Shown here: positions 6,817-14,711 of the stretch, one piece after another | Layout of the letters: the number at the start of each line of letters is the position of its first letter | Position numbering within the stretch: position 1 is the stretch's first letter | DNA from: Bacteroidia bacterium | GTDB lineage: Bacteria > Bacteroidota > Bacteroidia > NS11-12g > UBA9320 | Direction: 5' to 3' | Assembly (NCBI GenBank): GCA_017857855.1 | Contig: JAFMCI010000010.1 | Location: 1-55,854 of the forward strand | DNA length: 55,854 nucleotides | Translations under genes and position numbers: made by a program | The notes under the pieces: generated by a model | What the model saw: only the letters and a program-made list of their open reading frames with translations | What the model was told of the DNA's origin: nothing | The model's database searches: none

Positions 6817-8928
6817 CTATATCTTCATGCTCAGAGCGATTCGTTTTCGATCTACGTCTACTTCAATCACTTTTACGGTGACTACTTGTTCCAGACTCAA
6901 GTGTTCGGCGGGATCGGTAATGTATTTATCGGTTATTTGGGATACATGTATTAGTCCATTCTCTTTTATACCTATATCCACAAAGGCCCCAAACTTAGTA
7001 AGATTGCTTACTTTTCCTTGCAAGATCATACCCGTACGAATGTCTTTTATGTCACGTATGCGGTCGTCAAATTCCATTGACTTAGCCGCACCACGTGGGT
7101 CTAATCCTGGTTTTTGTAGTTCGTTTATAATGTCCGTAAGCGTGATTAAACCAATTTCTTCAGATACAAAATCTTCTAATTGAAGCGTGGTAGCAAGCTC
7201 CGTATTTCCTATTAATTTAAAGGTAGGAAGATTTAGTTTTTGAGCCATTTTTTGAACAATTGGGTAACGTTCGGGGTGCACAGCAGATGCATCTAACGGA
7301 TTGTCTCCATCTAGCACGCGTAAGAATCCTGCAGACTGTTCGTAAGCCTTGGCTCCAAATCCCTTTATTTTTTTGAGTTGATCTATACTTTTAAACGTTC
7401 CGTTTTCTTGGCGATGATTCACCACATTTTGTGCGAGCTTGGGTCCTAATCCTGCAACGTATTGCAACAAATGTTTGCTGGCTGTATTTACATTTACGCC
7501 TACTTTATTTACGGCAAAACTCACCACATTATCCAGTGTGTTTTTTAGTTTACCTTGATCTACATCGTGCTGGTATTGTCCAACGCCTATACTTTTGGGT
7601 TCTATTTTTACCAATTCGGCTAATGGGTCTATGAGTCTGCGCCCGATAGAAATAGATCCTCTCACGGTTAAATCTAAGTCTGGGAATTCTTCTCTTGCGG
7701 CCTCACTAGCAGAGTATATGGATGCGCCGGCTTCATTTATTAGGTATACTTCTATAGCAGAGTCTTTGGGTAATATGCTTTTAATAAATTGTTCGGTTTC
7801 TCTTCCAGCAGTTCCGTTACCTATTGCGATGGCTTCTATATCATGCTTACGAATGAGGCTTTCTATGCGGTGACGCGCATTGTCTTTATCGTTTTGTGGT
7901 TCATGCGGGTAAATGGTGCTATGGTGCACTAAGTTACTTTGCTGGTCTAAGCATGTCAATTTACAACCTGTTCTAAAACCGGGGTCTAACGCCAAAATAC
8001 GCTTAGTGCCAAGTGGGGGTGCCATGAGCAATTGGGTAAGATTATTGGCAAATATTCCGATGGCTTCTAGGTCTGCTTTTTCTTTCGCTTCTTTGCGAAT
8101 TTCGGTTTCTATACTTGGCGCCAAGAGACGTTTGTAGCTGTCTTTTACGGCGAGTTGTATATGATGCGCGGCATCGGCATTGGAGCGAATAAATATGCGT
8201 TCAAGTCGTTCAAGTGCACGTTCATTATCTATTTCTATTTTTACTTTTAGTAGACCTTCTTTTTCTGCTCGCAGTATAGCCAAAAATCTATGACTGGGAA
8301 TACGGTTAATACCCTGGGAGAAATCAAAATAGTCTAAATATTTCTGTGCGTCGGCTGTTTTTTTCTTATCTATTTTGGAAGTAAGCGTGGCATGCCTTTC
8401 ATAGCTGGTGCGCACGGTATTTCGGGCAGCAGGACTTTCGCTTACCCATTCGGCTATAATATGACGTGCGCCTTCCAGTGCATCGTCTGGTGTAAGTCCG
8501 TTCTTGGAAAAGCGATAAGCTTGTGCCATTATATCATTTTGGCGTTGCGCCATAATAAGCTTAGCCAGCGGTTCTAATCCTTGCTCTATGGCAACGGTAG
8601 CTTTGGTTTTTCGTTTTTGCTTATAGGGGAGGTACAGGTCTTCGAGTTCTCTGGGGTCATAGCAATTTTGAATTTGCGCTATGAGTTCGGGTTTCTGTAC
8701 GTTAAGTTCTGCTAATCGATCTAGGATGGACTTTTTTCTTTTTTCGAGCTCGATGAATTTTTTCTGTGCTACATCTATTTTTTCGATAGCAACCTCATCT
8801 AAACTTCCAGTGGCTTCTTTTCTATAGCGCGCTATAAAAGGAATTGTGCCTCCTTCGGCAAGTAGTTTTAAAACGGCAGCGACCTGTTTTTCGCTAATAT
8901 TGGTTAGTTGTGCTATACGTCGTTCCAA
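6817..8928 (-). CDS. tex: Tex family S1 RNA-binding protein
   Basis: The 703-residue protein follows the Tex plan: helical N-terminal region (1-300), YqgF-like RNase H fold starting with ILALDPGFRTGCK (311-323) and including GNGTAGRET (370-378), helix-hairpin-helix segments (about 490-540), and a C-terminal S1 domain (632-703). Tex binds nucleic acids and acts in transcription and RNA metabolism. The protein stops right after the S1 domain, without the glycine- or basic-rich tail seen in many longer homologues. The start is a TTG lying 8 bases after a TATATTCG box; the sequence from ERRIAQL onward matches family N-termini, so TTG seems real. Confidence 0.92.
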   Translation of the reverse strand: MERRIAQLTNISEKQVAAVLKLLAEGGTIPFIARYRKEATGSLDEVAIEKIDVAQKKFIELEKRKKSILDRLAELNVQKPELIAQIQNCYDPRELEDLYLPYKQKRKTKATVAIEQGLEPLAKLIMAQRQNDIMAQAYRFSKNGLTPDDALEGARHIIAEWVSESPAARNTVRTSYERHATLTSKIDKKKTADAQKYLDYFDFSQGINRIPSHRFLAILRAEKEGLLKVKIEIDNERALERLERIFIRSNADAAHHIQLAVKDSYKRLLAPSIETEIRKEAKEKADLEAIGIFANNLTQLLMAPPLGTKRILALDPGFRTGCKLTCLDQQSNLVHHSTIYPHEPQNDKDNARHRIESLIRKHDIEAIAIGNGTAGRETEQFIKSILPKDSAIEVYLINEAGASIYSASEAAREEFPDLDLTVRGSISIGRRLIDPLAELVKIEPKSIGVGQYQHDVDQGKLKNTLDNVVSFAVNKVGVNVNTASKHLLQYVAGLGPKLAQNVVNHRQENGTFKSIDQLKKIKGFGAKAYEQSAGFLRVLDGDNPLDASAVHPERYPIVQKMAQKLNLPTFKLIGNTELATTLQLEDFVSEEIGLITLTDIINELQKPGLDPRGAAKSMEFDDRIRDIKDIRTGMILQGKVSNLTKFGAFVDIGIKENGLIHVSQITDKYITDPAEHLSLEQVVTVKVIEVDVDRKRIALSMKI

Positions 8929-8936
8929 GATAGGAG

Positions 8937-8944
8937 CGAATATA
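8937..8944 (-). promoter_or_regulatory. -7 promoter box TATATTCG (tex)
   Basis: The same 8-mer as the box at 601-608. It is 8 bases before the TTG start of tex, predicting a transcript that begins almost at the start codon. Confidence 0.5.
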
Positions 8945-9006
8945 TTATGTTGTGCTAGAAATTAAGTTGTGATCGAAGAAATAGTGAGGTTTTACTCCTG
9001 TATTTC

Positions 9007-10476
9007 TTAATGATTCCGTTTACTCCAATTACTACTGGTATGCTCTGCCACTATAACCTCTTTGTGCTCGTTAAATTCTAAGTAGGTAAATAGTGATGCT
9101 GCTTTATTGATTTCGTAATCTTGTTCAGCACGCGCTTCAGGTGTGTAGTATTGTGCTATAAAATTGGTGTCAAAATCTCCTTCCATAAATTTAGGATGCT
9201 GCATTACAAAACGTCCAAAATCTAAGGTAGTTGGAACGCCCTCAATTTTAAAATCATTGCAGGCTTTAATCATGCGTTGTATCGCTTCTGTACGATCTGC
9301 TCCCCAAACGATAAGTTTAGCAAACATGTTATCATAATAGATAGGTATTTCATATCCCTCATACACAAAATCATCTAAACGTACCCATTCGTCTTTAGGT
9401 GCTTGGTAGGTGTCAATGGTACCGATGGCTGGTGTAAAGTCATTTTCGGTTTCTTCTGCGGTCAAACGAAGTTCAATGGCGTGTCCATTGGCTTTTATAT
9501 CGTCTTGAGAATACGTAAGTTTCTCGTTACGAGCCACTTTTATTTGTTCTGCCACAAGGTCTAATCCCGTTATGAGTTCCGTAACTGGATGCTCTACTTG
9601 CAGACGTGTATTCATTTCTAAGAAATAAAAATGATGGTCTGCGTCTAATAAGAATTCAACCGTACCTGCGCCAGAATAGTTGCATGCTTTAGCTACGTTA
9701 ACGGCTGCTTCTCCCATTGCTTTTCGTAGCGCTGGAGTAAGTACCACACTAGGAGCTTCTTCTACTAGTTTTTGATGACGTCTTTGTATAGAACACTCAC
9801 GCTCAAGTAAGTAAATTACGTTGCCATGATTATCAGCAATAAGCTGGATTTCTATATGTCTTGGCTTGGTAACAAATTTTTCTATAAAAACAGAACGATC
9901 TCCGAAAGCACTTTGAGCTTCACTTTGAGCGGTTCTCATTTGGCTTTCTAAATCTTTAGGGTCGTGCACAATTCGCATTCCCTTACCGCCACCTCCGGCA
10001 CTTGCTTTTACCAGCACAGGGTAGCCTATTTGGTTGGCTACATCGGCAGCCTCAGTGATGTCTTCTACGGCGTGATTAATACCTGGAACTAGTGGTACAC
10101 CATATTTTTCTACGGCTTGCTTACTGGCAATTTTACTTCCCATTAAGTCTATAGCCTCAGGACTGGGTCCTATAAATGTTATACCTGCATTTTTTACAGC
10201 TTTTACAAAGTCTGCATTTTCAGATAAAAAGCCATAGCCTGGATGTATTCCGTCTACGTTATTGTCTTTGCAGATTTGTATTATTTTGGCGGCTTGCAGA
10301 TAACTCTCTGCACTAGGTGCAGGCCCTACGCAAAAAGCCTCATCAGCCATTTGCACATGTTTAGAGTCTCTATCTGCCTCCGAGTAAATAGCTACGGTGG
10401 AGATACCCATCTTTCGACAAGTTTTTATCACTCTTACGGCGATTTCGCCACGGTTTGCTATTAGTATTTTTTTCAA
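9007..10476 (-). CDS. accC: Biotin carboxylase subunit (acetyl/propionyl-CoA carboxylase type)
   Basis: The 489-residue enzyme is an ATP-grasp biotin carboxylase, which carboxylates biotin on a carrier protein with ATP and bicarbonate. Visible hallmarks are KKILIANRGEIAVR at the start, HPGYGFLSEN (about 78-87), the glycine-rich KASAGGGGKGMR loop, ERECSIQRRHQK, and the catalytic EMNTRLQVEHPVTE. It is longer at the C-terminus than E. coli AccC (449 aa), like the subunits of acyl-CoA carboxylases in Bacteroidota. No biotin carrier or carboxyltransferase gene is nearby. The TTG start overlaps the upstream stop codon (TTGA), so the gene is translationally coupled to the TerB-like gene. Confidence 0.9.
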   Translation of the reverse strand: MKKILIANRGEIAVRVIKTCRKMGISTVAIYSEADRDSKHVQMADEAFCVGPAPSAESYLQAAKIIQICKDNNVDGIHPGYGFLSENADFVKAVKNAGITFIGPSPEAIDLMGSKIASKQAVEKYGVPLVPGINHAVEDITEAADVANQIGYPVLVKASAGGGGKGMRIVHDPKDLESQMRTAQSEAQSAFGDRSVFIEKFVTKPRHIEIQLIADNHGNVIYLLERECSIQRRHQKLVEEAPSVVLTPALRKAMGEAAVNVAKACNYSGAGTVEFLLDADHHFYFLEMNTRLQVEHPVTELITGLDLVAEQIKVARNEKLTYSQDDIKANGHAIELRLTAEETENDFTPAIGTIDTYQAPKDEWVRLDDFVYEGYEIPIYYDNMFAKLIVWGADRTEAIQRMIKACNDFKIEGVPTTLDFGRFVMQHPKFMEGDFDTNFIAQYYTPEARAEQDYEINKAASLFTYLEFNEHKEVIVAEHTSSNWSKRNH

Positions 10477-10931
10477 GGCTTGTGCAGCATAGGTAAATGA
10501 ATGTATTGCTTCTCGTATAGGCTTATTCGTTGAATTCCGAATATTCCTCCTTCAGATTGCGCTACAGAAACAGCTAAACTTAATAGGCTATCATATAATT
10601 GTGAAGCATAGGTGCTGTCTAATTTAGGAAGGATGTTATTCAGTTTTGCAATGTGTTCTTCTAGTAAAACCAAGCGCTCGTTTCCATTGGCTGGCAAACT
10701 TCTTAGCGCATTGTCAATCTCTTGATCAATGTGGCTATCTAGATCCTTGTAAAGATGCTTGACGTCATTTTGGGTAGCGAAAGATTTAATATGCACTATT
10801 TCTTTTGCTCTATCTATTTCCGATTCGTCTATATCGTGATCTGCGCAGGCAATAAGTAAGGTGACCCAAACTGGTGATTGTTGAACGGCAATTCTTTCTT
10901 CTTCTGATAACTTCTGTAATTGGTATAACAT
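10473..10931 (-). CDS. TerB-like hypothetical protein
   Basis: Read from the ATG at 10931 this is a 152-residue soluble helical protein. Its N-terminal part, LLIACADHDIDESEIDRAKEI, has the acidic pattern of TerB-like domains, in which aspartates may bind metal; the assignment is tentative. A longer frame opens at 10991, but it would run through the divergent ccmB promoter, and a TAAATTTG box sits 20 bases before 10931. The stop codon overlaps the start of the biotin carboxylase gene, so both are probably made together. This might indicate a regulatory or assembly role for the carboxylase, which is inference only. Confidence 0.6.
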   Translation of the reverse strand: MLYQLQKLSEEERIAVQQSPVWVTLLIACADHDIDESEIDRAKEIVHIKSFATQNDVKHLYKDLDSHIDQEIDNALRSLPANGNERLVLLEEHIAKLNNILPKLDSTYASQLYDSLLSLAVSVAQSEGGIFGIQRISLYEKQYIHLPMLHKP

Positions 10932-10937
10932 TAAATG

Positions 10938-10945
10938 TACTTTTG
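10938..10945 (+). promoter_or_regulatory. -7 promoter box TACTTTTG (ccmB)
   Basis: An exact TAnnTTTG match, 13 bases before the ccmB ATG at 10959. It lies on the far side of the opposing minus-strand box at 10952-10959, so the two promoters interlock. Confidence 0.55.
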
Positions 10946-10951
10946 CGATGG

Positions 10952-10959
10952 CAAATTTA
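10952..10959 (-). promoter_or_regulatory. -7 promoter box TAAATTTG (TerB-like/accC operon)
   Basis: An exact TAnnTTTG match on the minus strand, 20 bases before the ATG at 10931. It overlaps the first base of the ccmB start codon and crosses the ccmB promoter. Confidence 0.5.
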
Positions 10960-11624
10960 TGCAAACTGCACTTATTAAGCAGATAAAACAACTTTTTCTA
11001 AAAGAGCTCAAAATGGAGCTTAAAAATAAGTACGCCTTGTGGTCACTAGTGCTGCTCTTGGTCGTTTCCGTCTTTATCATCTACACGATTCAAAAGCAAG
11101 CTAGCAACATGGTATGGCATAGTTTATTTTATGTCGTTCTTATTTTTGGGGTAGTTCAAAACATTGGGCGAAGTTTTCTGATGGAAAATAAAGGAAGTCT
11201 ATTGTACTATAAATTCTTAGTAGATAGCCGAGCTATTATAGTCTCCAAAATTGCTTATCAGTTTTTAATCAATGCTTTCTTTTTGGCAGTACTCTGTGTT
11301 TTGATGAATTTTTGGCTGCCCCAAAGTATTCCGCACTTCTGGCAATATATGTTAACGGCATTATTGTTTACCCTTTGTAACTCTGCGGTATTTACGTTTA
11401 ACTCTGCATTAGCACTCGGCGCCAAAAACAGCAGTCTGGTTGCTATGATATTAAGTTTACCCTTACTTATACCAAGCCTTTTAGTAAGTTTAAAATCCGC
11501 AAGCAAAGCTATTTCTCCGCTAGACACGTCTGTATTTTTTCAAGATTGGTTAGTGTTATTGTTATTGCTAGTGATGCAATTGGTTCTCTCGGTAGTATTG
11601 TTTAAATACGTTTGGGAGGATTAG
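10959..11624 (+). CDS. ccmB: Heme exporter subunit CcmB
   Basis: From the ATG at 10959 this is a 221-residue membrane protein with six hydrophobic helices after an amphipathic N-terminus (LFLKELKMELKNKYALW). Length, the LxKELKxExxxKYAL opening and the SLLYYKFLVDSRAIIVSKIAYQ segment fit CcmB, the membrane part of the ABC system needed for cytochrome c maturation. An in-frame ATG at 10935 lies upstream of the predicted transcription start and inside the promoter box, so it was not chosen. No ccmA, ccmC or ccmF is in the window. Confidence 0.82.
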   Translation: MQTALIKQIKQLFLKELKMELKNKYALWSLVLLLVVSVFIIYTIQKQASNMVWHSLFYVVLIFGVVQNIGRSFLMENKGSLLYYKFLVDSRAIIVSKIAYQFLINAFFLAVLCVLMNFWLPQSIPHFWQYMLTALLFTLCNSAVFTFNSALALGAKNSSLVAMILSLPLLIPSLLVSLKSASKAISPLDTSVFFQDWLVLLLLLVMQLVLSVVLFKYVWED

Positions 11625-11739
11625 ATAAGATTTTATCCTTGTGTGCACAGCAATAGTGTGCTTGATGCCTTTGCTCACCTAAAGGGCGCCTGTCATCAAT
11701 AAAAAAAGCAAAGTCAAAATATATTTAAACGATTTTACG

Positions 11740-11747
11740 TAATATTG
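11740..11747 (+). promoter_or_regulatory. Possible -7 box TAATATTG
   Basis: One mismatch from TAnnTTTG, 25 bases before the first gene of the hypothetical-DUF3822-rsmD-coaD operon. The same 8-mer lies before hutI. The rest of the 148-bp gap (11625-11772) shows nothing clear. Confidence 0.35.
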
Positions 11748-11772
11748 CCATTCAAAACACACAAAAGCATAC

Positions 11773-12309
11773 ATGAAATACGCCATTAGAATCGGACTTT
11801 TAGTATTAATCGCCTCTTTAGCTTACTTAACCTTTGATACCGTCAATTCTGACTTGGTTTATGCTGAAGAAGTAGAAGTGAAAGAAGGTGCTGTAATTGC
11901 AAAATTAGAAGCGCTTAGAGACGCTGAGTTACTTTACAAAGATGTAAACGGCAAGTTTGCCAATACCTATGAAGAGCTTTTTAAATTTTTGGAAGAAGGT
12001 ACTGTTAAGACAATGATTCTAGAGGGAGATAAAGATGACTCTACTACCGTATTCAGTTCTAGAGCAATAGAATTTAGCATTAAAGATTCTTTGTATAAGG
12101 ATGTTGATATCAACAGCCTTAAATTTTTGCCGGGTACAGATACTGCGGTATTTATTATAGCTGCAGGTGAAATCAAAAAGAATAATGTGGTAGTTCCCGT
12201 ATTTGAAATAAAAGATCCTTATCCGTTCAACAAAGAGCGTGTTAAGAAAAACGACCCACTTACTGTAGGTTCTCTATTTGAGGTCAACTATAACGGTAAC
12301 TGGAAGTAA
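11773..12309 (+). CDS. Hypothetical exported or membrane-anchored protein
   Basis: The 178-residue protein begins with a signal or anchor segment (IRIGLLVLIASLAYLTF, about 5-21) followed by a mostly acidic and lysine-rich periplasmic part. The segment AKLEALRDAELLYKDVNGKFANTYEELFKFL resembles the helix-plus-loop start of pilin-like or YdeI-type proteins, in which a long helix is followed by an YxxxNGxFxxxxxxL turn, but I assign no function. It is the first gene of an apparent operon: 11 bases to the DUF3822 gene, which is followed by overlapping rsmD and coaD. The same pairing with DUF3822 is common in Bacteroidota, from memory. Confidence 0.65.
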   Translation: MKYAIRIGLLVLIASLAYLTFDTVNSDLVYAEEVEVKEGAVIAKLEALRDAELLYKDVNGKFANTYEELFKFLEEGTVKTMILEGDKDDSTTVFSSRAIEFSIKDSLYKDVDINSLKFLPGTDTAVFIIAAGEIKKNNVVVPVFEIKDPYPFNKERVKKNDPLTVGSLFEVNYNGNWK

Positions 12310-12320
12310 ATAGGATAGGC

Positions 12321-13073
12321 GTGACCGAACAAGCCGCCTATATCAATGCCGTTAGTGATCGGCTTATGGTAAACCTTTTCAAAGCAAAAGTAGTTTACCA
12401 AGTGTACAATAAAGATAATGCCCTGAAGTGGCATTTGGTCTCAGACCATAAAAGTTCTTACCCCGTTGCTCTGCAAAATGCTATTTTCAGTAGCAGTACT
12501 CTGGTTTGCAGCGGAATGCCTTTTACACTTGGCCCCTTGAATGATGCAGAAATGGGTCTTCACTACTCTTTAAACCATGGTCTTACTGGTGATTTAGAAA
12601 TTCAAGAATCTGAATTATTTGCGATAGCCTACAGCCAGCCTTCTGTTTATGCTGATATTTCAAAACAATTAGTGGGCTTACAAAAAACAAGTGACATACA
12701 CTTGTCGTACATGTACACAGCTCAAAAGTCACATAGGAACTCGGTTTATTTCTACTGTCAGGCAAATGAAATTACGGTATTTGCTTGGAAAGAGGGCCAG
12801 TTTATGTTGGCCAACAGATATCCCAGTGAAAATGCTGAAGAGACCTTTTACTATGTTATGTTGGTTATTGAGCAACTAGAACTTAATCCAAATGAAATTT
12901 ATTTTGAGTGCATTAGTACCAAAGGAATGCATGAAACGTATGTCTCTGTTTTTAAAAATTACGTAAATACACTCCATTTGGCTAACGTAACAACTTCTGG
13001 TGCACATGACACTATAGACGAGAATAAGGAAGATGAGTTGTTGTCTTATTTCTATGCTCAATGCGTATTATAA
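12321..13073 (+). CDS. DUF3822 family protein
   Basis: The 250-residue protein fits the DUF3822 family, found in Bacteroidota beside rsmD and coaD. Family members may have an actin-like ATPase fold related to pilus assembly proteins; no catalytic motif can be pointed out here. There is no signal peptide. It uses a GTG start, 11 bases after the preceding stop, and its end overlaps the rsmD start by 13 bases, which suggests translational coupling. The N-terminal stretch (SDRLMVNLFKAKVVYQVYN) and the regular strand pattern are what led to the assignment. Confidence 0.7.
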   Translation: MTEQAAYINAVSDRLMVNLFKAKVVYQVYNKDNALKWHLVSDHKSSYPVALQNAIFSSSTLVCSGMPFTLGPLNDAEMGLHYSLNHGLTGDLEIQESELFAIAYSQPSVYADISKQLVGLQKTSDIHLSYMYTAQKSHRNSVYFYCQANEITVFAWKEGQFMLANRYPSENAEETFYYVMLVIEQLELNPNEIYFECISTKGMHETYVSVFKNYVNTLHLANVTTSGAHDTIDENKEDELLSYFYAQCVL

Positions 13074-13603
13074 GCGGTTTACACAAAGGTTTCAGGTTTC
13101 CTGAAAAAAATATGCCGCATGCTCGGCCTACGACAGACAGAGCTAAAGAGGCCCTTTTTAATATTTTGGATCAAACGTATTACTTTGAAGATATAAAAGT
13201 ACTTGATTTGTACAGTGGCTTGGGCAGTGTAGCCTTAGAGTTTTGCTCTCGGGGTACAACAGATATTACCGCAGTAGATTTTAATCGTAAGTCCATAGCC
13301 TATATAAACGAATTGGTCGCTAAATTAAAGACGCCGTTACAGCTTGAGCAAGAAAAGGTTCTTTCCTACTTAGCGAAGGATGAAAATCAATACGACATCA
13401 TATTTGCCGATCCACCATATAATGACAATGCAGAAATTCACGCCTTGGTAGAGACTATTTCAACTGGGAATTATTTGCGAAAAGGAGGGTTATTTATCTT
13501 AGAACATCAAGCTATGACCATGGTAGATCCTACATTTATCACAGATAAAAGAGAATATGGTCAAAGTACATTTAGTTTTTTTAACTTTGACGAAGAAGAA
13601 TGA
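13061..13603 (+). CDS. rsmD: 16S rRNA (guanine-966-N2)-methyltransferase RsmD
   Basis: The 180-residue methyltransferase transfers a methyl group from S-adenosylmethionine to guanine 966 of 16S rRNA. It opens with the family MRIISGxxKGFRF and RPTTDRAKEALFNIL (22-36), then shows motif I DLYSGLGSVALE (49-60) and the catalytic ADPPY (116-120), which corresponds to the D/N-PPY motif of N6/N2 methyltransferases. Length is normal. It overlaps the DUF3822 gene by 13 bases and coaD by 4 bases (ATGA), so it is translated as part of the operon. Confidence 0.93.
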   Translation: MRIISGLHKGFRFPEKNMPHARPTTDRAKEALFNILDQTYYFEDIKVLDLYSGLGSVALEFCSRGTTDITAVDFNRKSIAYINELVAKLKTPLQLEQEKVLSYLAKDENQYDIIFADPPYNDNAEIHALVETISTGNYLRKGGLFILEHQAMTMVDPTFITDKREYGQSTFSFFNFDEEE

Positions 13604-14076
13604 GTAAGAAAGCAATTTTTCCGGGAACGTTTGATCCGTTTACCAACGGGCATTTAGATATCGTAAATAGAGGGCTCAAACTTTTTGATGAAGTGGTAGT
13701 AGCTCTTGGGGTGAATAGTGGTAAAAACCACCTGTTTACATTAGAAGAACGCACCGCTTGGCTAGAAGATATTTTTAGAAATGAGCCTCGTGTTAGTGTC
13801 ATTCATTACGAAGGACTTACAGCTACTTTTGCAGAGAGTATAGGGGCACAATTTATATTACGCGGACTTCGCACTACGCAAGATTTTTCATATGAACAAC
13901 AAATTGCCTACGTAAATGAGGATATCACTATCGCTGTGCAGAGTATATTTGTGATGAGTGATCAAAATAATGCTTCTGTCAGCTCGACTATTGTTAGGGA
14001 TTTAATACGGCATAATGGCCCTTATAAAAAATATCTTCCAGAATCTATCTACTTAGCCATAAAGGCTACGCATTAG
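13600..14076 (+). CDS. coaD: Phosphopantetheine adenylyltransferase
   Basis: The 158-residue enzyme joins ATP and 4'-phosphopantetheine to give dephospho-CoA, the fourth step of coenzyme A synthesis. The nucleotidyltransferase motif GTFDPFTNGH (residues 7-16, with the T/HxGH signature at 13-16) and the late SSTIVRDL segment, which carries the second ATP-binding motif, are intact. The start ATG overlaps the rsmD stop (ATGA). Its 3' end overlaps the convergent NUDIX gene by 11 bases. Confidence 0.95.
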   Translation: MSKKAIFPGTFDPFTNGHLDIVNRGLKLFDEVVVALGVNSGKNHLFTLEERTAWLEDIFRNEPRVSVIHYEGLTATFAESIGAQFILRGLRTTQDFSYEQQIAYVNEDITIAVQSIFVMSDQNNASVSSTIVRDLIRHNGPYKKYLPESIYLAIKATH

Positions 14077-14698
14077 CCCATTCGGAATATCTTTTTTTAT
14101 ACAGTTTGAGTAACTTGCGTATGGCAGGGTAAGTGTCCAATGTTGTTAAATCTAGGCTAAGAGGATCCAACCAATGTACTTCTTCTATATCTTCATCTAA
14201 TTGCGGTATGAGCTCAGCGTCACTTTTGCATTTTACCGTGTACCAGTGGGTGTGTTTGATTACCCATTTTTCATTTCTGAAGTAGGTATGGTAGGTTTCT
14301 GCAAACGAAGAAATGATGGATAAATCTTGAGCACCCGTCTCTTCTTCTATTTCGCGCAAGGCACATTCTTCAATTGTTTCGCCTTTATCTAATTTTCCTT
14401 TAGGTAAATCCCATTTCCCAAGACGCTTCATAAGCAATATTTGTCCCTTGGTATTTTCTACAATTCCGCCACCCGCTATTTTGTATTTAAACTCTAAAAT
14501 AACCCGTTTTAAGATTTTGTCAGGATTGCCCAGTAGTAGTATTTTAAGGGGTTTAGTAGCTTTTTTGGCTACTTTAAGGGCTTCTTTTATTTGCTCTTCT
14601 TTGGGTTTTTTGAAGACAAAGTCAGGCTTGTAGCGTTCTATATCATTCTCATCGCTTGAGAGATAAATACGGTGTTTGCCGTGAAAAATTCGATACAT
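14066..14698 (-). CDS. NUDIX hydrolase domain protein
   Basis: The 210-residue protein has an N-terminal region of about 75 residues with no known motif, followed by a NUDIX domain. The box G-x5-E-x7-R-E-U-x-E-E-x-G is complete at residues 101-122 (G101, E107, R115, E116, E119, E120, G122). NUDIX enzymes split nucleoside diphosphates linked to another moiety; the sentence LMKRLGKWDLPKGKLDKGE resembles the ADP-ribose and dinucleotide-polyphosphate group, but the substrate is uncertain. The gene is divergent from pyrE with 13 bases between them, and the pyrE promoter box covers its start codon. Confidence 0.88.
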   Translation of the reverse strand: MYRIFHGKHRIYLSSDENDIERYKPDFVFKKPKEEQIKEALKVAKKATKPLKILLLGNPDKILKRVILEFKYKIAGGGIVENTKGQILLMKRLGKWDLPKGKLDKGETIEECALREIEEETGAQDLSIISSFAETYHTYFRNEKWVIKHTHWYTVKCKSDAELIPQLDEDIEEVHWLDPLSLDLTTLDTYPAIRKLLKLYKKRYSEWANA

Positions 14699-14701
14699 TT
14701 G
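14694..14701 (+). promoter_or_regulatory. -7 promoter box TACATTTG (pyrE)
   Basis: An exact TAnnTTTG match, 10 bases before the pyrE ATG. It contains the start codon of the divergent NUDIX gene (CAT at 14696-14698), so pyrE transcription must start between the two start codons. Confidence 0.55.
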
Positions 14702-14711
14702 CCTGCGTTAT

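Noticed and set aside
10932-10991. 20-residue N-terminal extension of the TerB-like protein
   Set aside because: It would run through ccmB coding sequence and both promoter boxes; an ATG at 10931 suits the family better.
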